NCBI GenBank assembly: GCA_946480295.1
Contig: CAMLIT010000101.1
Location: 1-16,025, forward strand
Source of the DNA: an uncultured Gemmatimonadota bacterium
GTDB lineage: Bacteria; Gemmatimonadota; Gemmatimonadetes; Gemmatimonadales; Gemmatimonadaceae
Length of the DNA stretch: 16,025 nt
Reading direction: 5' to 3'
Under the pieces are notes generated by a model, which searched no databases, was not told the origin of the DNA, and was given only the letters and a program-made list of their open reading frames with translations. A program made the translations under genes and the position numbers. The stretch's first letter is position 1; each line of letters opens with the position of its first letter. Below, piece by piece: positions 1-10,222 of the stretch.

Positions 1-119
1 CGCGCCCCCCCCCCACCGGGGGGGGGGGGGGCCCGGCGTGGTGGCCCCCCCCGGGGGGGGGTGGGGGGGGGGGCCCGGGGGGGGGGGGGGGGGGCGGGCC
101 CCCCCCCCCCCCCGCGACG
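1..119. other. Low-complexity poly-G/poly-C contig edge
   Basis: This stretch is almost entirely long runs of C and G with only a handful of A or T bases. It does not resemble the coding or intergenic composition of the rest of the window and no gene can be read through it. The sharp change at about base 113, eight bases short of the M1 peptidase stop, is what a sequencing or assembly artefact at a contig end would look like. A real G-quadruplex-rich spacer cannot be excluded from sequence alone. Confidence 0.7.
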
Positions 120-2877
<2,758 letters not shown>

Positions 2878-4530
2878 ATGCGCTCTCTCCCTCTCGCCGC
2901 CCTCGCCGCGGCCCTCGGCGCCGCGCTGCTGACGCCTCGCCTCTCGTCCGCCCAGAGCTTCCCGACAAACGACCCCGTCCTCCACCGCATCTGGACGCTC
3001 GGCATGGACAGCTCCCACACCGAGGAGCTGTCGCAGGCGCTCTTCGACTCCATCGGTCCGCGGCTCACCGGGACCGAGGAGCAGAACGAGGGGCGGGCGT
3101 GGCTGCTCGCGAAGTACCACTCGTGGGGCATCCCCGCGCGCAACGAGCGGTACGGCACCTGGCGCGGTTGGCGGCGCGGCTGGTCGCACATCGACCTCGT
3201 CGCGCCGCGCGTGCGCACCCTCGAGGGGACGATGCTCGGCTACAGCCCCGGCACCGGCGGGAAGGACGTGACCCTCTCCACCATCGTGCTGCCGCACTTC
3301 GCCGACAGCACCGAATTCGTGCGCTGGCTGCCGCAGGCGAAGGGGAAGCTCGTCCTCGTCTCGGCGCCGCAGCCCACCTGCCGGCCGCCGGAGGACTGGG
3401 CGCAGAACGCGCTCCCCGAATCGCGCGCCCGCATGGACAGCCTGCGCGCGGCGCTCGCCCAGGAATGGGGCGGCCGCAACGTGCGCGGCACGGGCTACAG
3501 CAATGCCCTCGGCGGCGGCGAGCTCGCGGTGCGCCTCGAGCAGGGCGGCGCCGGCGGCATCATCTCCTCGCGGCCGAAGCTCAACGCCTGGGGGACGATG
3601 GAGGTCTTCGAGACGTACACGAAGAAGGTGCCGACCATCGCCCTGAGCTGCGAGGACTACGGCCTCGTCTTCCGCCTCACCGAGCACCACCAGCACCCGA
3701 AGCTCCGGCTCAACCTCGACGCGCAGCTCCTCGGCGAGGTGCCCGTGTTCAACACCATCGCCGAGATCCGCGGGAGCGAGAAGCCCGACGAGTACGTGAT
3801 GCTCTCCGCGCACTTCGATTCGTGGGACGGCTCGTCAGGCACGACCGACAACGGCACGGGGACGATCACCATGCTCGAGGCGATGCGCATCCTCAGCCTG
3901 GCGTATCCGCACCCGAAGCGCACGATCCTCGTCGGCCACTGGGCGGGCGAGGAGAACGGCGAGGTCGGCTCGAAGGCGTTCACCGAGGACCACCCCGAGG
4001 TCCTGAAGGGGCTGCAGGCGCTGTTCAACCAGGACAACGGCACCGGGCGCATCGTGCGCATGGGCGGCGCGGGGCTGCCGAACGCCGCGGAGCACATCGA
4101 GCGGTGGCTGGCGCAGCTCCCGGTCGAGTTCCAGCAGCAGGTGGCGTTCAACGGCCCCGGCTTCCCGCCGGGCGGCGGCAGCGACGACTTCTCGTTCGGC
4201 TGCCACGGCCTGCCCGCCTTCGGCCTCGGCGCGCTGCCGTGGGACTACTCGGCCTACACCTGGCACACCGACCGCGACACGTACGACAAGATCGTCTTCG
4301 ACGATCTGAAGCGGAACGCGACGTTGACCGCGATGCTCGCGTATCTCGCCTCGGAGGACCCGACGATGATCACCCGCGAGCGCGTCGACCTCGCCGCCGA
4401 GGCCGCGCGCCTGGAGGCGCAGCAGCCGGCGAACGCCGCGAACGGCCGCAGCGGCTTCCGCTACCGCCTGCCGACGTCGTGGCCGGAGTGCGTGAAGGCG
4501 CCGAGAAAGACGGCGCCGCGGTTGAAGTGA
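2878..4530 (+). CDS. Secreted M28 family zinc aminopeptidase
   Basis: This 550-residue product is a co-catalytic di-zinc aminopeptidase of family M28, expected to release N-terminal amino acids from peptides outside the cytoplasm. Residues 1-25 form a signal peptide (cleavage near SSA-QS). The metal and catalytic set is complete in the family order: H312 (SAHFDSWD), bridging D324 (TTDNGTG), catalytic E358 and ligand E359 (AGEEN), D386 (NQDNGTG) and H463 (WHTDRDTYD). The long stretch between about 110 and 270 corresponds to the insert that often forms a protease-associated (PA) domain in such enzymes; I assign that by position, not by a clear motif. The ATG at 2878 is chosen because the signal peptide starts there. 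No Shine-Dalgarno precedes it; the leader is C/T-rich. It is divergent from the M1 gene and convergent with the S46 gene across a large palindrome. Confidence 0.95.
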   Translation: MRSLPLAALAAALGAALLTPRLSSAQSFPTNDPVLHRIWTLGMDSSHTEELSQALFDSIGPRLTGTEEQNEGRAWLLAKYHSWGIPARNERYGTWRGWRRGWSHIDLVAPRVRTLEGTMLGYSPGTGGKDVTLSTIVLPHFADSTEFVRWLPQAKGKLVLVSAPQPTCRPPEDWAQNALPESRARMDSLRAALAQEWGGRNVRGTGYSNALGGGELAVRLEQGGAGGIISSRPKLNAWGTMEVFETYTKKVPTIALSCEDYGLVFRLTEHHQHPKLRLNLDAQLLGEVPVFNTIAEIRGSEKPDEYVMLSAHFDSWDGSSGTTDNGTGTITMLEAMRILSLAYPHPKRTILVGHWAGEENGEVGSKAFTEDHPEVLKGLQALFNQDNGTGRIVRMGGAGLPNAAEHIERWLAQLPVEFQQQVAFNGPGFPPGGGSDDFSFGCHGLPAFGLGALPWDYSAYTWHTDRDTYDKIVFDDLKRNATLTAMLAYLASEDPTMITRERVDLAAEAARLEAQQPANAANGRSGFRYRLPTSWPECVKAPRKTAPRLK

Positions 4531-4556
4531 ACGAGGGATCCGGGGGAGCGGGACGA

Positions 4557-4672
4557 GCAACGACGTGATTGGTCCTCTGTGCTTGGTGGTTGGCGAGCCG
4601 CTCGGGATGGCACGAGGAGCATCCCGAGCGGCTCGCCAACAACTAAGAACGAACGACCAATCACGTCGTTGC
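4557..4672. repeat. 116-bp near-perfect palindrome between convergent genes
   Basis: The left arm 4557-4609 and right arm 4620-4672 are inverted copies that match at 47 of 53 positions, separated by a 10-base loop. The outer 18 and the inner 21 positions pair perfectly; all six mismatches lie in the middle segment. It sits between the M28 stop and the S46 stop, so a transcript from either side would fold into the same very long hairpin. A bidirectional terminator role is plausible, but there is no T-tract on either side. The length is more typical of a palindromic mobile repeat (REP or MITE-like) than of a simple intrinsic terminator. Confidence 0.92.
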
Positions 4673-4686
4673 GCCTCCCGCCTCCC
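4673..4686 (-). repeat. Two GGGAGGC heptamers abutting the S46 stop
   Basis: Read on the minus strand, the S46 stop TGA is followed without any gap by two exact GGGAGGC units and then by the palindrome. The unit is close to the GGGACGA/GGGACGC units found at two other stop codons in this window. Two copies alone could be chance; the shared position is what makes them notable. Confidence 0.75.
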
Positions 4687-6867
4687 TCAGGGATTCACCC
4701 CTCCCGTCATCTCGTTCGCGATCCGGTCCCCATCGTACATCTTCCGCAGCGCCTCGATGATCCCGCGTGAGCTCACGCTCACCGACCGCGCGACGTCGTC
4801 GGTGTAGATGAAGCGGTTCGGCAGCGCCTGGATGTTGCTGTCGAAGATCAGCCCCACCACCTGGCCGTGCCGGTCGATCACCGGGCTCCCCGAGTTGCCG
4901 CCGATGATGTCGTTGGTCGACACGAAGTCCATCGGCGTCGCGAGATCGAGCCGGTCCTTCCGCTGAACCCAGCGTGTCGGCAGCTGGAACGGCGGCTTGC
5001 CGTCGAACGACGCCGCGCGGTCGTAGAGCCCGTAGAACGTCGTCTTGTACGGCGCGACCGTGCCGTTCATCGGATAGCCCTTCACCACGCCGTCGCTGAT
5101 GCGGAGCGTGAACGTCGCGTCGGGCGGGAGCGACGTGCCGTACGCCGCGAAGATCGCCTGGCCGATCCGCTCGCCGTTCGCCGACACCGTCGCGTCGAGG
5201 CGCGCCGCGCGTTCGGCGAGCTTCCGGTTCACCGGCTCGATCTTCCGCGCGAGGACGATCAGCGGATCGTTCGATGCGGCGACCGCCGACGGCCCGCCTT
5301 CGAGCAGCGAGCGGCGAAGCGCCGGATCGACGAGCCGCGACTCCGAGACGATCTTCGCCGCCGCCTGCTCGGGATCGCCGCCGCCGTACGCGAGCGCCGC
5401 GACGAGGATCTCGTCGTTCGCCGGGAGCGCGCCCTTCCACGCCGCGAGCGTCGAGGCGAGCGCCATCCGCTCGAACGCCGTGTCGAGCGGCTGGTCCGAG
5501 AGCACCATCTGCCGGATGCGCTCCGCCCCCTGGCCACGGTACTGCGGCAGCCGCAGCGAGTCGGCCAGCGCCGTCTGCGACGGCAGCCGGACGATCGCGC
5601 CGGCGAGGTTGAGCAGCGTCGACCCGCCGCCGAAGCTCTGCCACTGCAGCCGCGGCGCGATGGACGCGAGCTCCTTCTCGGCGCGCGCGATCTCGTCCCA
5701 CGCGCTGCCGTACTTCGCGCGCAGCGCCGGGCTCGCGTCGATCCGCCGCCGGAAGTCGCGCTCGAAGGCGCGCTTCCGCGCCATGATCGTCGAGTCCTGC
5801 AGCCCCGCCAGATAGCCCGTCACCGCCTTCTTCGAGTTCTCGTAGCCGAAGATGAGGTTCTGGTAGCGCCGCTGCTCCTCCGGCGAGCGGGCGGCGAGCG
5901 TGTGGAAGATCCGCAGCAGCCGATCGTAGCTCGCCAGGCGGGTCGGGTAGTCCACGTCGCGCAGGTACTCCATCTGCGCGAGCGTCAGCAGGCGTCCCGT
6001 GGATCCCGGGTTGCCGATGACGAAGACGAGATCGCCGTCGCCCGCGCCGTTGGGGCTCCAGCGCAGGTAGTCGTGCGGATGGAGCGGCTGCCCGTTCTCG
6101 TAGACGCGCAGCAGCGTGAGGTCGAGGTCGTAGCGGGGGAAGGTGAAGTTGTCCGGATCGCCGCCGTAGAACGCGATGTCGCCCTCCGGCGCCATGACGA
6201 GGCGGAGGTCCGTCCAGCGGTGATAGTGGTACAGCGAATACATCCCGCCCTGGTAGAAGGTCACGACCTCGCACACGTCCTGCGCCGTCGTCGCGCACTC
6301 CTTCTGGATGCGCTCGATCTCGGCGTTGCGCTGCTCGACCTGCCGCGCCGGCGTCGTCGCCGTCACCGCGCGGCGGACGCGGTCGGTGACGTTCGTGATG
6401 GATTGGAGCTGGTCGGCGAAGTAGCCCGAGCACTTCTTCTCGTCGGCGAGCGTGCGCGCGGCGAAGCCCGTCTCGATGTAGTTGCTGTCCGTCGGCGACG
6501 CCGATGCCGTGCACTCGCGCCCGCAGTGGTGGTTCGTCATCACCAGCCCGTCCGCGGAGACGAACGATGCCGAGCACCCGGGGATGCGCACCGCCGACAG
6601 GCGCACGTGGTCGAGCCACGCCTGGTCGGGGGTGAAGCCGTAGCGCGCCTTCCAGTACGCGAGCGGCGGCGAGTCGAAGGTCCACATCGTGCCGAACTCC
6701 TTCACCCACCCCGCCGGGCCGGCGCTATCGGCCGCCGCGCCGGAGGTGGCGCGCTGGGAGAACGACGTTGCGGGGGCGCGGCTCGGTGCGCGCTGCGCGT
6801 CGACGCGGCCGGCGGCCACCAGCGCGACGAGGGCGAGCATCCGGGCGAGGTACCGTGAGGTCGTCAT
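4687..6867 (-). CDS. S46 family dipeptidyl-peptidase (DPP7/DPP11-like)
   Basis: This is a serine exopeptidase of family S46, which removes dipeptides from the N-terminus of peptides in the periplasm. The 726-residue length fits the family (about 700-720). Residues 1-24 are a signal peptide (VDA-QR), followed by an Ala/Ser-rich linker. The chymotrypsin-like triad is visible: the histidine in TNHHC (H113/H114), the aspartate in GGDPDN (D237 or D239), and S659 in GGNSGSP. The position 18 residues after the serine sets S1 specificity in this family (glycine in DPP7 types, arginine in DPP11). Here it is S677, in LIFDSN, so the preferred substrate is not obvious. The start at 6867 is supported by a strong GGAGGAG at 6875-6881 with a 7-base spacing. 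A 448-bp spacer separates it from the upstream co-directional gene, so it probably has its own promoter. Confidence 0.95.
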   Translation of the reverse strand: MTTSRYLARMLALVALVAAGRVDAQRAPSRAPATSFSQRATSGAAADSAGPAGWVKEFGTMWTFDSPPLAYWKARYGFTPDQAWLDHVRLSAVRIPGCSASFVSADGLVMTNHHCGRECTASASPTDSNYIETGFAARTLADEKKCSGYFADQLQSITNVTDRVRRAVTATTPARQVEQRNAEIERIQKECATTAQDVCEVVTFYQGGMYSLYHYHRWTDLRLVMAPEGDIAFYGGDPDNFTFPRYDLDLTLLRVYENGQPLHPHDYLRWSPNGAGDGDLVFVIGNPGSTGRLLTLAQMEYLRDVDYPTRLASYDRLLRIFHTLAARSPEEQRRYQNLIFGYENSKKAVTGYLAGLQDSTIMARKRAFERDFRRRIDASPALRAKYGSAWDEIARAEKELASIAPRLQWQSFGGGSTLLNLAGAIVRLPSQTALADSLRLPQYRGQGAERIRQMVLSDQPLDTAFERMALASTLAAWKGALPANDEILVAALAYGGGDPEQAAAKIVSESRLVDPALRRSLLEGGPSAVAASNDPLIVLARKIEPVNRKLAERAARLDATVSANGERIGQAIFAAYGTSLPPDATFTLRISDGVVKGYPMNGTVAPYKTTFYGLYDRAASFDGKPPFQLPTRWVQRKDRLDLATPMDFVSTNDIIGGNSGSPVIDRHGQVVGLIFDSNIQALPNRFIYTDDVARSVSVSSRGIIEALRKMYDGDRIANEMTGGVNP

Positions 6868-6912
6868 GCGAGAGCTCCTCCATTTCCAGCCTGGGAATTG
6901 GCCAGCGGACAC

Positions 6913-6942
6913 TCCCTGCAATCGATCGCCGTTTGGCAGGGA
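6913..6942. promoter_or_regulatory. Short inverted repeat in the S46 leader
   Basis: TCCCTGC at 6913-6919 is an exact inverted match to GCAGGGA at 6936-6942, with a 16-base interval. It lies about 45-75 bases upstream of the S46 start, where an operator or leader hairpin would be expected. A 7-bp arm is short enough to be chance in GC-rich DNA. Confidence 0.3.
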
Positions 6943-6966
6943 TGCAAGTCGGGGGAAGGCTGAAAG

Positions 6967-6986
6967 GGGACGAGGGACGAGGGACG
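6967..6986 (+). repeat. Heptamer array (GGGACGA), nearly 3 units
   Basis: Two complete GGGACGA units and a third of six bases run head to tail from 6967 to 6986. The array is in inverted orientation to the one at 7277-7317, with dispersed repeat copy A in between. Confidence 0.9.
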
Positions 6987-7036
6987 CGTGCTGATACCTC
7001 TTTCCATCCGGGCTCCCTATTGCCGCCGCTGACCCC

Positions 7037-7276
7037 TTTACCCAGCCGGCTCCCAACGATCTGACACGGATTCGACGGAAGATGCGGATCGACGCAGATG
7101 GGGCGAGGGCGCCGAGAGCCGGACCCCGGACCGGCCGCTGGGCGAGAGGCGCCGTCGCGCCACGCGGAGCGATTCGCGCCGATCCGCCCTGCATCCGTCC
7201 AATCCGTGTTCCCCTCGTGTGATGCCGGCCCCGCGGCGGAGCGCGACGCACGCCGCGCCCAAGCCAGGATGCACGC
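7037..7276 (-). repeat. Dispersed intergenic repeat, copy A
   Basis: This segment aligns along its full length with 14308-14558. Shared blocks, in plus-strand order, include TACCCAGCC, GAGGGCGCCG, a block of about 27 bases ending GGAGCGATTCGC, CGTGTGATGCC and CGACGCACGCCGCGCC. It has a strong internal inverted repeat: 7064-7079 pairs with 7194-7209 at 15 of 16 positions, and 7084-7091 pairs with 7180-7187 at 8 of 8. It lies between two minus-strand genes and joins the 7277-7317 heptamer array on its stop-codon side. No transposase or clear target-site duplication is visible. A structured RNA, a non-autonomous mobile repeat or an attenuator are all possible. Confidence 0.85.
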
Positions 7277-7317
7277 GTCCCTCGTCCCTCGTCCCTCGTC
7301 CCTCGTCCCTCGTCCCT
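7277..7317 (-). repeat. Heptamer array (GGGACGA), 6 units, overlapping a stop
   Basis: On the plus strand this is five perfect GTCCCTC units (7277-7311) plus six bases of a sixth. On the minus strand it reads as GGGACGA repeats whose first, degenerate unit contributes part of the TAG stop of the upstream gene. Six GGG tracts with four-base loops satisfy the usual G-quadruplex motif on the mRNA strand. It forms the start, in transcription order, of dispersed repeat copy A. Confidence 0.95.
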
Positions 7318-10048
7318 ACCGCCCGCCCCCCATCTTCTCCCTGTCTCCCGGCATCAGGTACGCCGACGGCGCCGGTGCGCGGAACGGCCGCGTGTCCGGC
7401 GTCGTCGTGAACGCGCCGAACATCGGCACCGCCAGCGCGTCGCCGAGATTGAGCGGATCCAGTCCCAGCAGCAGCTCCACCGTCCGCAGCGCGCTGAGCT
7501 GGTCGTAGTGGTCCGATACGACCGCGTCGCGCTTCACCCACGGCCCGGCGAGCAGCCCGACCGTGCGCGTGCCGTCGATGTGGTCCGGGCCGTTCTGCGC
7601 GTCGTCCTCCTCCACGATGATCACGCTCTCGCGCCAGATCGAGCTGCGCGAGATCGTCTCCACGAGCTCCCCGAGCGCGGCGTCGTTCTGCGCCACGAGC
7701 TGGTACGGGTTCGGGAAATTCGGGTTCATCCCCGCCGTGTGATCGTTTGGCAGCCAGAGGTAGGAGAACGCGGGCACGCGGTTCTCCTTCAGCGCCGCGT
7801 CGAAGTCCTCGCGCCAGAGCGCGACGCGGTCGAGGTCGGAGAAGGCGAGGTTCCAGGTGGGATAGCCGAGCATGTAGTGCGTCAGCCAGTCGGCGACCCC
7901 GTCGCGGAACGAGGCATCCTTCGACACCGCGTCGGCGAGCGCCGCGTCGCCGGTGAAGATGCGCGACATGCCCCGCAGGAAGGTGCTGTCGGCGAGGAGA
8001 TGGAGGGCGCCCGCCTTCGTCGCCGACGCCCCGGTGACCGGCGCCCCGAGTCGCGTGAAGCGCGCGCCGCGGTCCACGGAGTCCGCGAGCGACATCGAGT
8101 GCGCGTAGAACCGCTTCGCCAGCGCGCTCTCGGCGCCGTACCGGTCGGTGATCAGCCGGTACAGCCGCGTGAAGAGGTAGTACGGCTCGCCGTAGATCCG
8201 GTAGCTCACGCCCTTCGCCTCGAGCGCGTCCCACAGGTAGGCGGGGGAGTACGCCCCCGGCACCGTCCCGAAGGGATAGCCGCGATACCGGCTCGCGTAC
8301 GACGTATTGCCGAGCCATTCGAGGAAGGGGCTCGCGTAGCCGCTCGTCGTGTAGCTGTGCCCCAGGACGCTGATCTCGCCGTCGGCGAAGAAGTGGTCGA
8401 GCGTCACGAACTCGCGCGCGATCTGGTGCGCGACCGGCGTGACCTTCTCCCCGAACAGCGTCAGCGAGGAGTCGCCGTCGCCGCGGCGCAGGTCGCCCAT
8501 CACCTGGTCGTACGAGCGGTTCTCGCGCACGATGTAGAAGACGTGCCGGATCGGCAGCCGGAGCCCCTCGCTCGCGCTGTACAGCGGCGCGCCTTCGGCG
8601 ACCTGCTTCGTCCACGTCGCGAGCTGCGTCGTGAGCTCCGAGTCCGGCACCAGCCCGAGCGAGCCGTGGAGCAGCGACAGGATGTAATCGGGGCCGCTCG
8701 TCCGCGTGTCCGCGACCGGCTGCGGTCCGTCCGGGTTCGGCCGGCGCCCGCGGATCCCCTTCGCGCTGAGGATCGCCAGCCCCCTCGGTGACGCCAGCAC
8801 CTTCGTGGGATACCACCCCGTCGGGATGAGCCCCGCCGGCTCGCGCGCGCGATCGTTCTCGCCGTCGGGCGCGCGGTCGAACACCGCCACCGCGTTCATC
8901 CCCGCCGCGGTCACGTACAGCCGGCCGCCGGCGACCGTGCACGACGTCGGTGCCGCGCCGAACCTCGCCGCAGCCGCGCCGCTCCCCGGGAAGCGCACCG
9001 CGTAGCGCGCGACCACCGCGTCGCTGCCGAGCGAGAGCGCCGTCACCTCGTCGGACGCGGAGTTCACGACGTACACGTGGGTGCCGTCGGTGCACAGGCT
9101 CTGCGGCGCGCGCCCGGTCGTGACCGACCTGAGGAGGCGCGGCGTCGGGCCGCGCACGTCGTACACGAGCACGCGGTGCTCGCCGACGAGGGCCAGATAG
9201 AGCTTCCCGCCCGCCGCGACCATCGCCGTCGGGAAGTAGCCGGCCGCCACCGCGCTCTCGATCCGGCCCGTCGCCGTGTTCAGGACGAGGAGCTTCCCCG
9301 GGCCGCTCTCGCCGGCGGAGTCCGGCGACGTGAGCGACGCCACGGCGAGATGTGTCGCGTCGAGCAGCGCGATCGGACCCACGTAGCGGCCGATCGCGAA
9401 GCGGCGCGTGATGTCGAGGTTGCGGTCGAGCTGGAAGACGCTGTCGCTCGATCCGCCGCTCACGAACACCGCGCCCGCGCGATCCACCGCCGCGCTCGGG
9501 AAGAGCGAGGGCACGAAGAGGGTCTTCAGCACGCGCGCCGTTCGCGCGTCCACGAGCGAGATCTCCGGGTTCTCCGCCAGCGCCGGGTACCAGCCGGTGT
9601 TCAGCACCACCACGTCGTCGCCGGCGAGCACGCCTTCGTAGGGCAGCCGGCCCACGTCCACCTGCGTCCCCGCCGGCGCGATGCGCCAGCCGGTGGGCAG
9701 GGTGATCTCCGGTTCCTCGCGCGCGCGCCGCGCCCGCGCCGCGCGGACGTGACGGAGCGCCGCCTCGTATGGCGTGTGCCGCGCGAAGCGCCACAGCTCG
9801 CGCGTGAGCGCCTCCATCTCGCCGGGCTCGTCGGGTCCGGAGCGGTCCGACATCGCCACGGGCCCGTGCGCCGGTGCGTCGTCGGCGTCGCGCGTCGACC
9901 CCGGCGAGCTCCGCCGCCGTGCGCCCGTGCTCTGCGCGCCCAGCGCGGGGGCGAGCAGGGCGAAGGCGACCGTCGTGAGCGCGATCACACGAATCGCCGA
10001 GCCCGGAGTTGCATGGTAGTGGCTGCGCTGCGTCGCTGTCGGAGCCAT
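7316..10048 (-). CDS. Secreted YncE-like propeller / alkaline phosphatase-family fusion
   Basis: The 910-residue product matches the bifunctional architecture of an N-terminal YncE-type beta-propeller followed by an alkaline-phosphatase-superfamily phosphoesterase domain (PF04185 type). Residues 15-38 form a signal peptide (LGA-QS). Repeated propeller blades run from about 115 to 430. The hydrolase domain starts at about 500 with IVRENRSYD (E509, N510). It continues with DHFFADGE (551-558), LGHSY (H564), a late EEDDAQNGPDHID block (813-825) and SDHYDQ (845-850), which supply the usual metal-binding Asp/His/Glu residues. The substrate cannot be deduced; phosphate mono- or diesters are expected for the fold. 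The frame extends to 10126, but the ATG at 10048 is preferred because it gives a normal signal-peptide length and lies downstream of a possible promoter. The stop is embedded in a heptamer array. It is divergent from the DUF5916 gene. Confidence 0.92.
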   Translation of the reverse strand: MAPTATQRSHYHATPGSAIRVIALTTVAFALLAPALGAQSTGARRRSSPGSTRDADDAPAHGPVAMSDRSGPDEPGEMEALTRELWRFARHTPYEAALRHVRAARARRAREEPEITLPTGWRIAPAGTQVDVGRLPYEGVLAGDDVVVLNTGWYPALAENPEISLVDARTARVLKTLFVPSLFPSAAVDRAGAVFVSGGSSDSVFQLDRNLDITRRFAIGRYVGPIALLDATHLAVASLTSPDSAGESGPGKLLVLNTATGRIESAVAAGYFPTAMVAAGGKLYLALVGEHRVLVYDVRGPTPRLLRSVTTGRAPQSLCTDGTHVYVVNSASDEVTALSLGSDAVVARYAVRFPGSGAAAARFGAAPTSCTVAGGRLYVTAAGMNAVAVFDRAPDGENDRAREPAGLIPTGWYPTKVLASPRGLAILSAKGIRGRRPNPDGPQPVADTRTSGPDYILSLLHGSLGLVPDSELTTQLATWTKQVAEGAPLYSASEGLRLPIRHVFYIVRENRSYDQVMGDLRRGDGDSSLTLFGEKVTPVAHQIAREFVTLDHFFADGEISVLGHSYTTSGYASPFLEWLGNTSYASRYRGYPFGTVPGAYSPAYLWDALEAKGVSYRIYGEPYYLFTRLYRLITDRYGAESALAKRFYAHSMSLADSVDRGARFTRLGAPVTGASATKAGALHLLADSTFLRGMSRIFTGDAALADAVSKDASFRDGVADWLTHYMLGYPTWNLAFSDLDRVALWREDFDAALKENRVPAFSYLWLPNDHTAGMNPNFPNPYQLVAQNDAALGELVETISRSSIWRESVIIVEEDDAQNGPDHIDGTRTVGLLAGPWVKRDAVVSDHYDQLSALRTVELLLGLDPLNLGDALAVPMFGAFTTTPDTRPFRAPAPSAYLMPGDREKMGGGR

Positions 10049-10113
10049 GGACCTGGAAGCGAGGGTGGCTGGTGTCCGGCACGTCGCTGGCGTGCGTGAC
10101 GGAGCATGACGTG

Positions 10114-10143
10114 ATGTTACGCGCATCCCGTCGTCTCTCGCAA
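10114..10143 (-). promoter_or_regulatory. Possible promoter for the YncE/phosphatase gene
   Basis: On the minus strand TTGCGA (10143-10138) and TAACAT (10119-10114) are separated by 18 bases, a fair sigma-70-type arrangement in otherwise very GC-rich DNA. Initiation near 10107 would give a leader of about 60 bases to the ATG at 10048 and would exclude the more upstream ATG at 10126. Confidence 0.35.
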
Positions 10144-10222
10144 ACAGGCCACCGATGCCGGCGGGTCGTTTCCCAGTGCGCGGCGGTTAGATTTCGCGCA
10201 TGGCACCAGACGTCGCATCTCG

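Larger units (their letters stand above)
6868..7315. other. 448-bp spacer upstream of the S46 gene
   Basis: No coding sequence is credible here. From the S46 side it holds the S46 ribosome binding site, a short inverted repeat at 6913-6942, a heptamer array on the plus strand at 6967-6986, dispersed repeat copy A and a second heptamer array in the opposite orientation. The two arrays are inverted relative to each other and could pair. I could not identify a convincing -35/-10 pair for the S46 gene. Confidence 0.7.

Noticed and set aside
4565..4664. Two short opposing frames with nearly the same peptide (VVGEPLGM...)
   Set aside because: They are the two arms of the palindrome read in opposite directions, not duplicated genes.
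4867..6858. 663-codon plus-strand open frame opposite the S46 gene
   Set aside because: Arg-rich composition without recognisable motifs, antisense to a gene with an intact catalytic triad and a strong ribosome binding site.
6967..7317. Repeat arrays considered as a CRISPR
   Set aside because: Units are seven bases long and contiguous with no spacers, and no cas gene is present.
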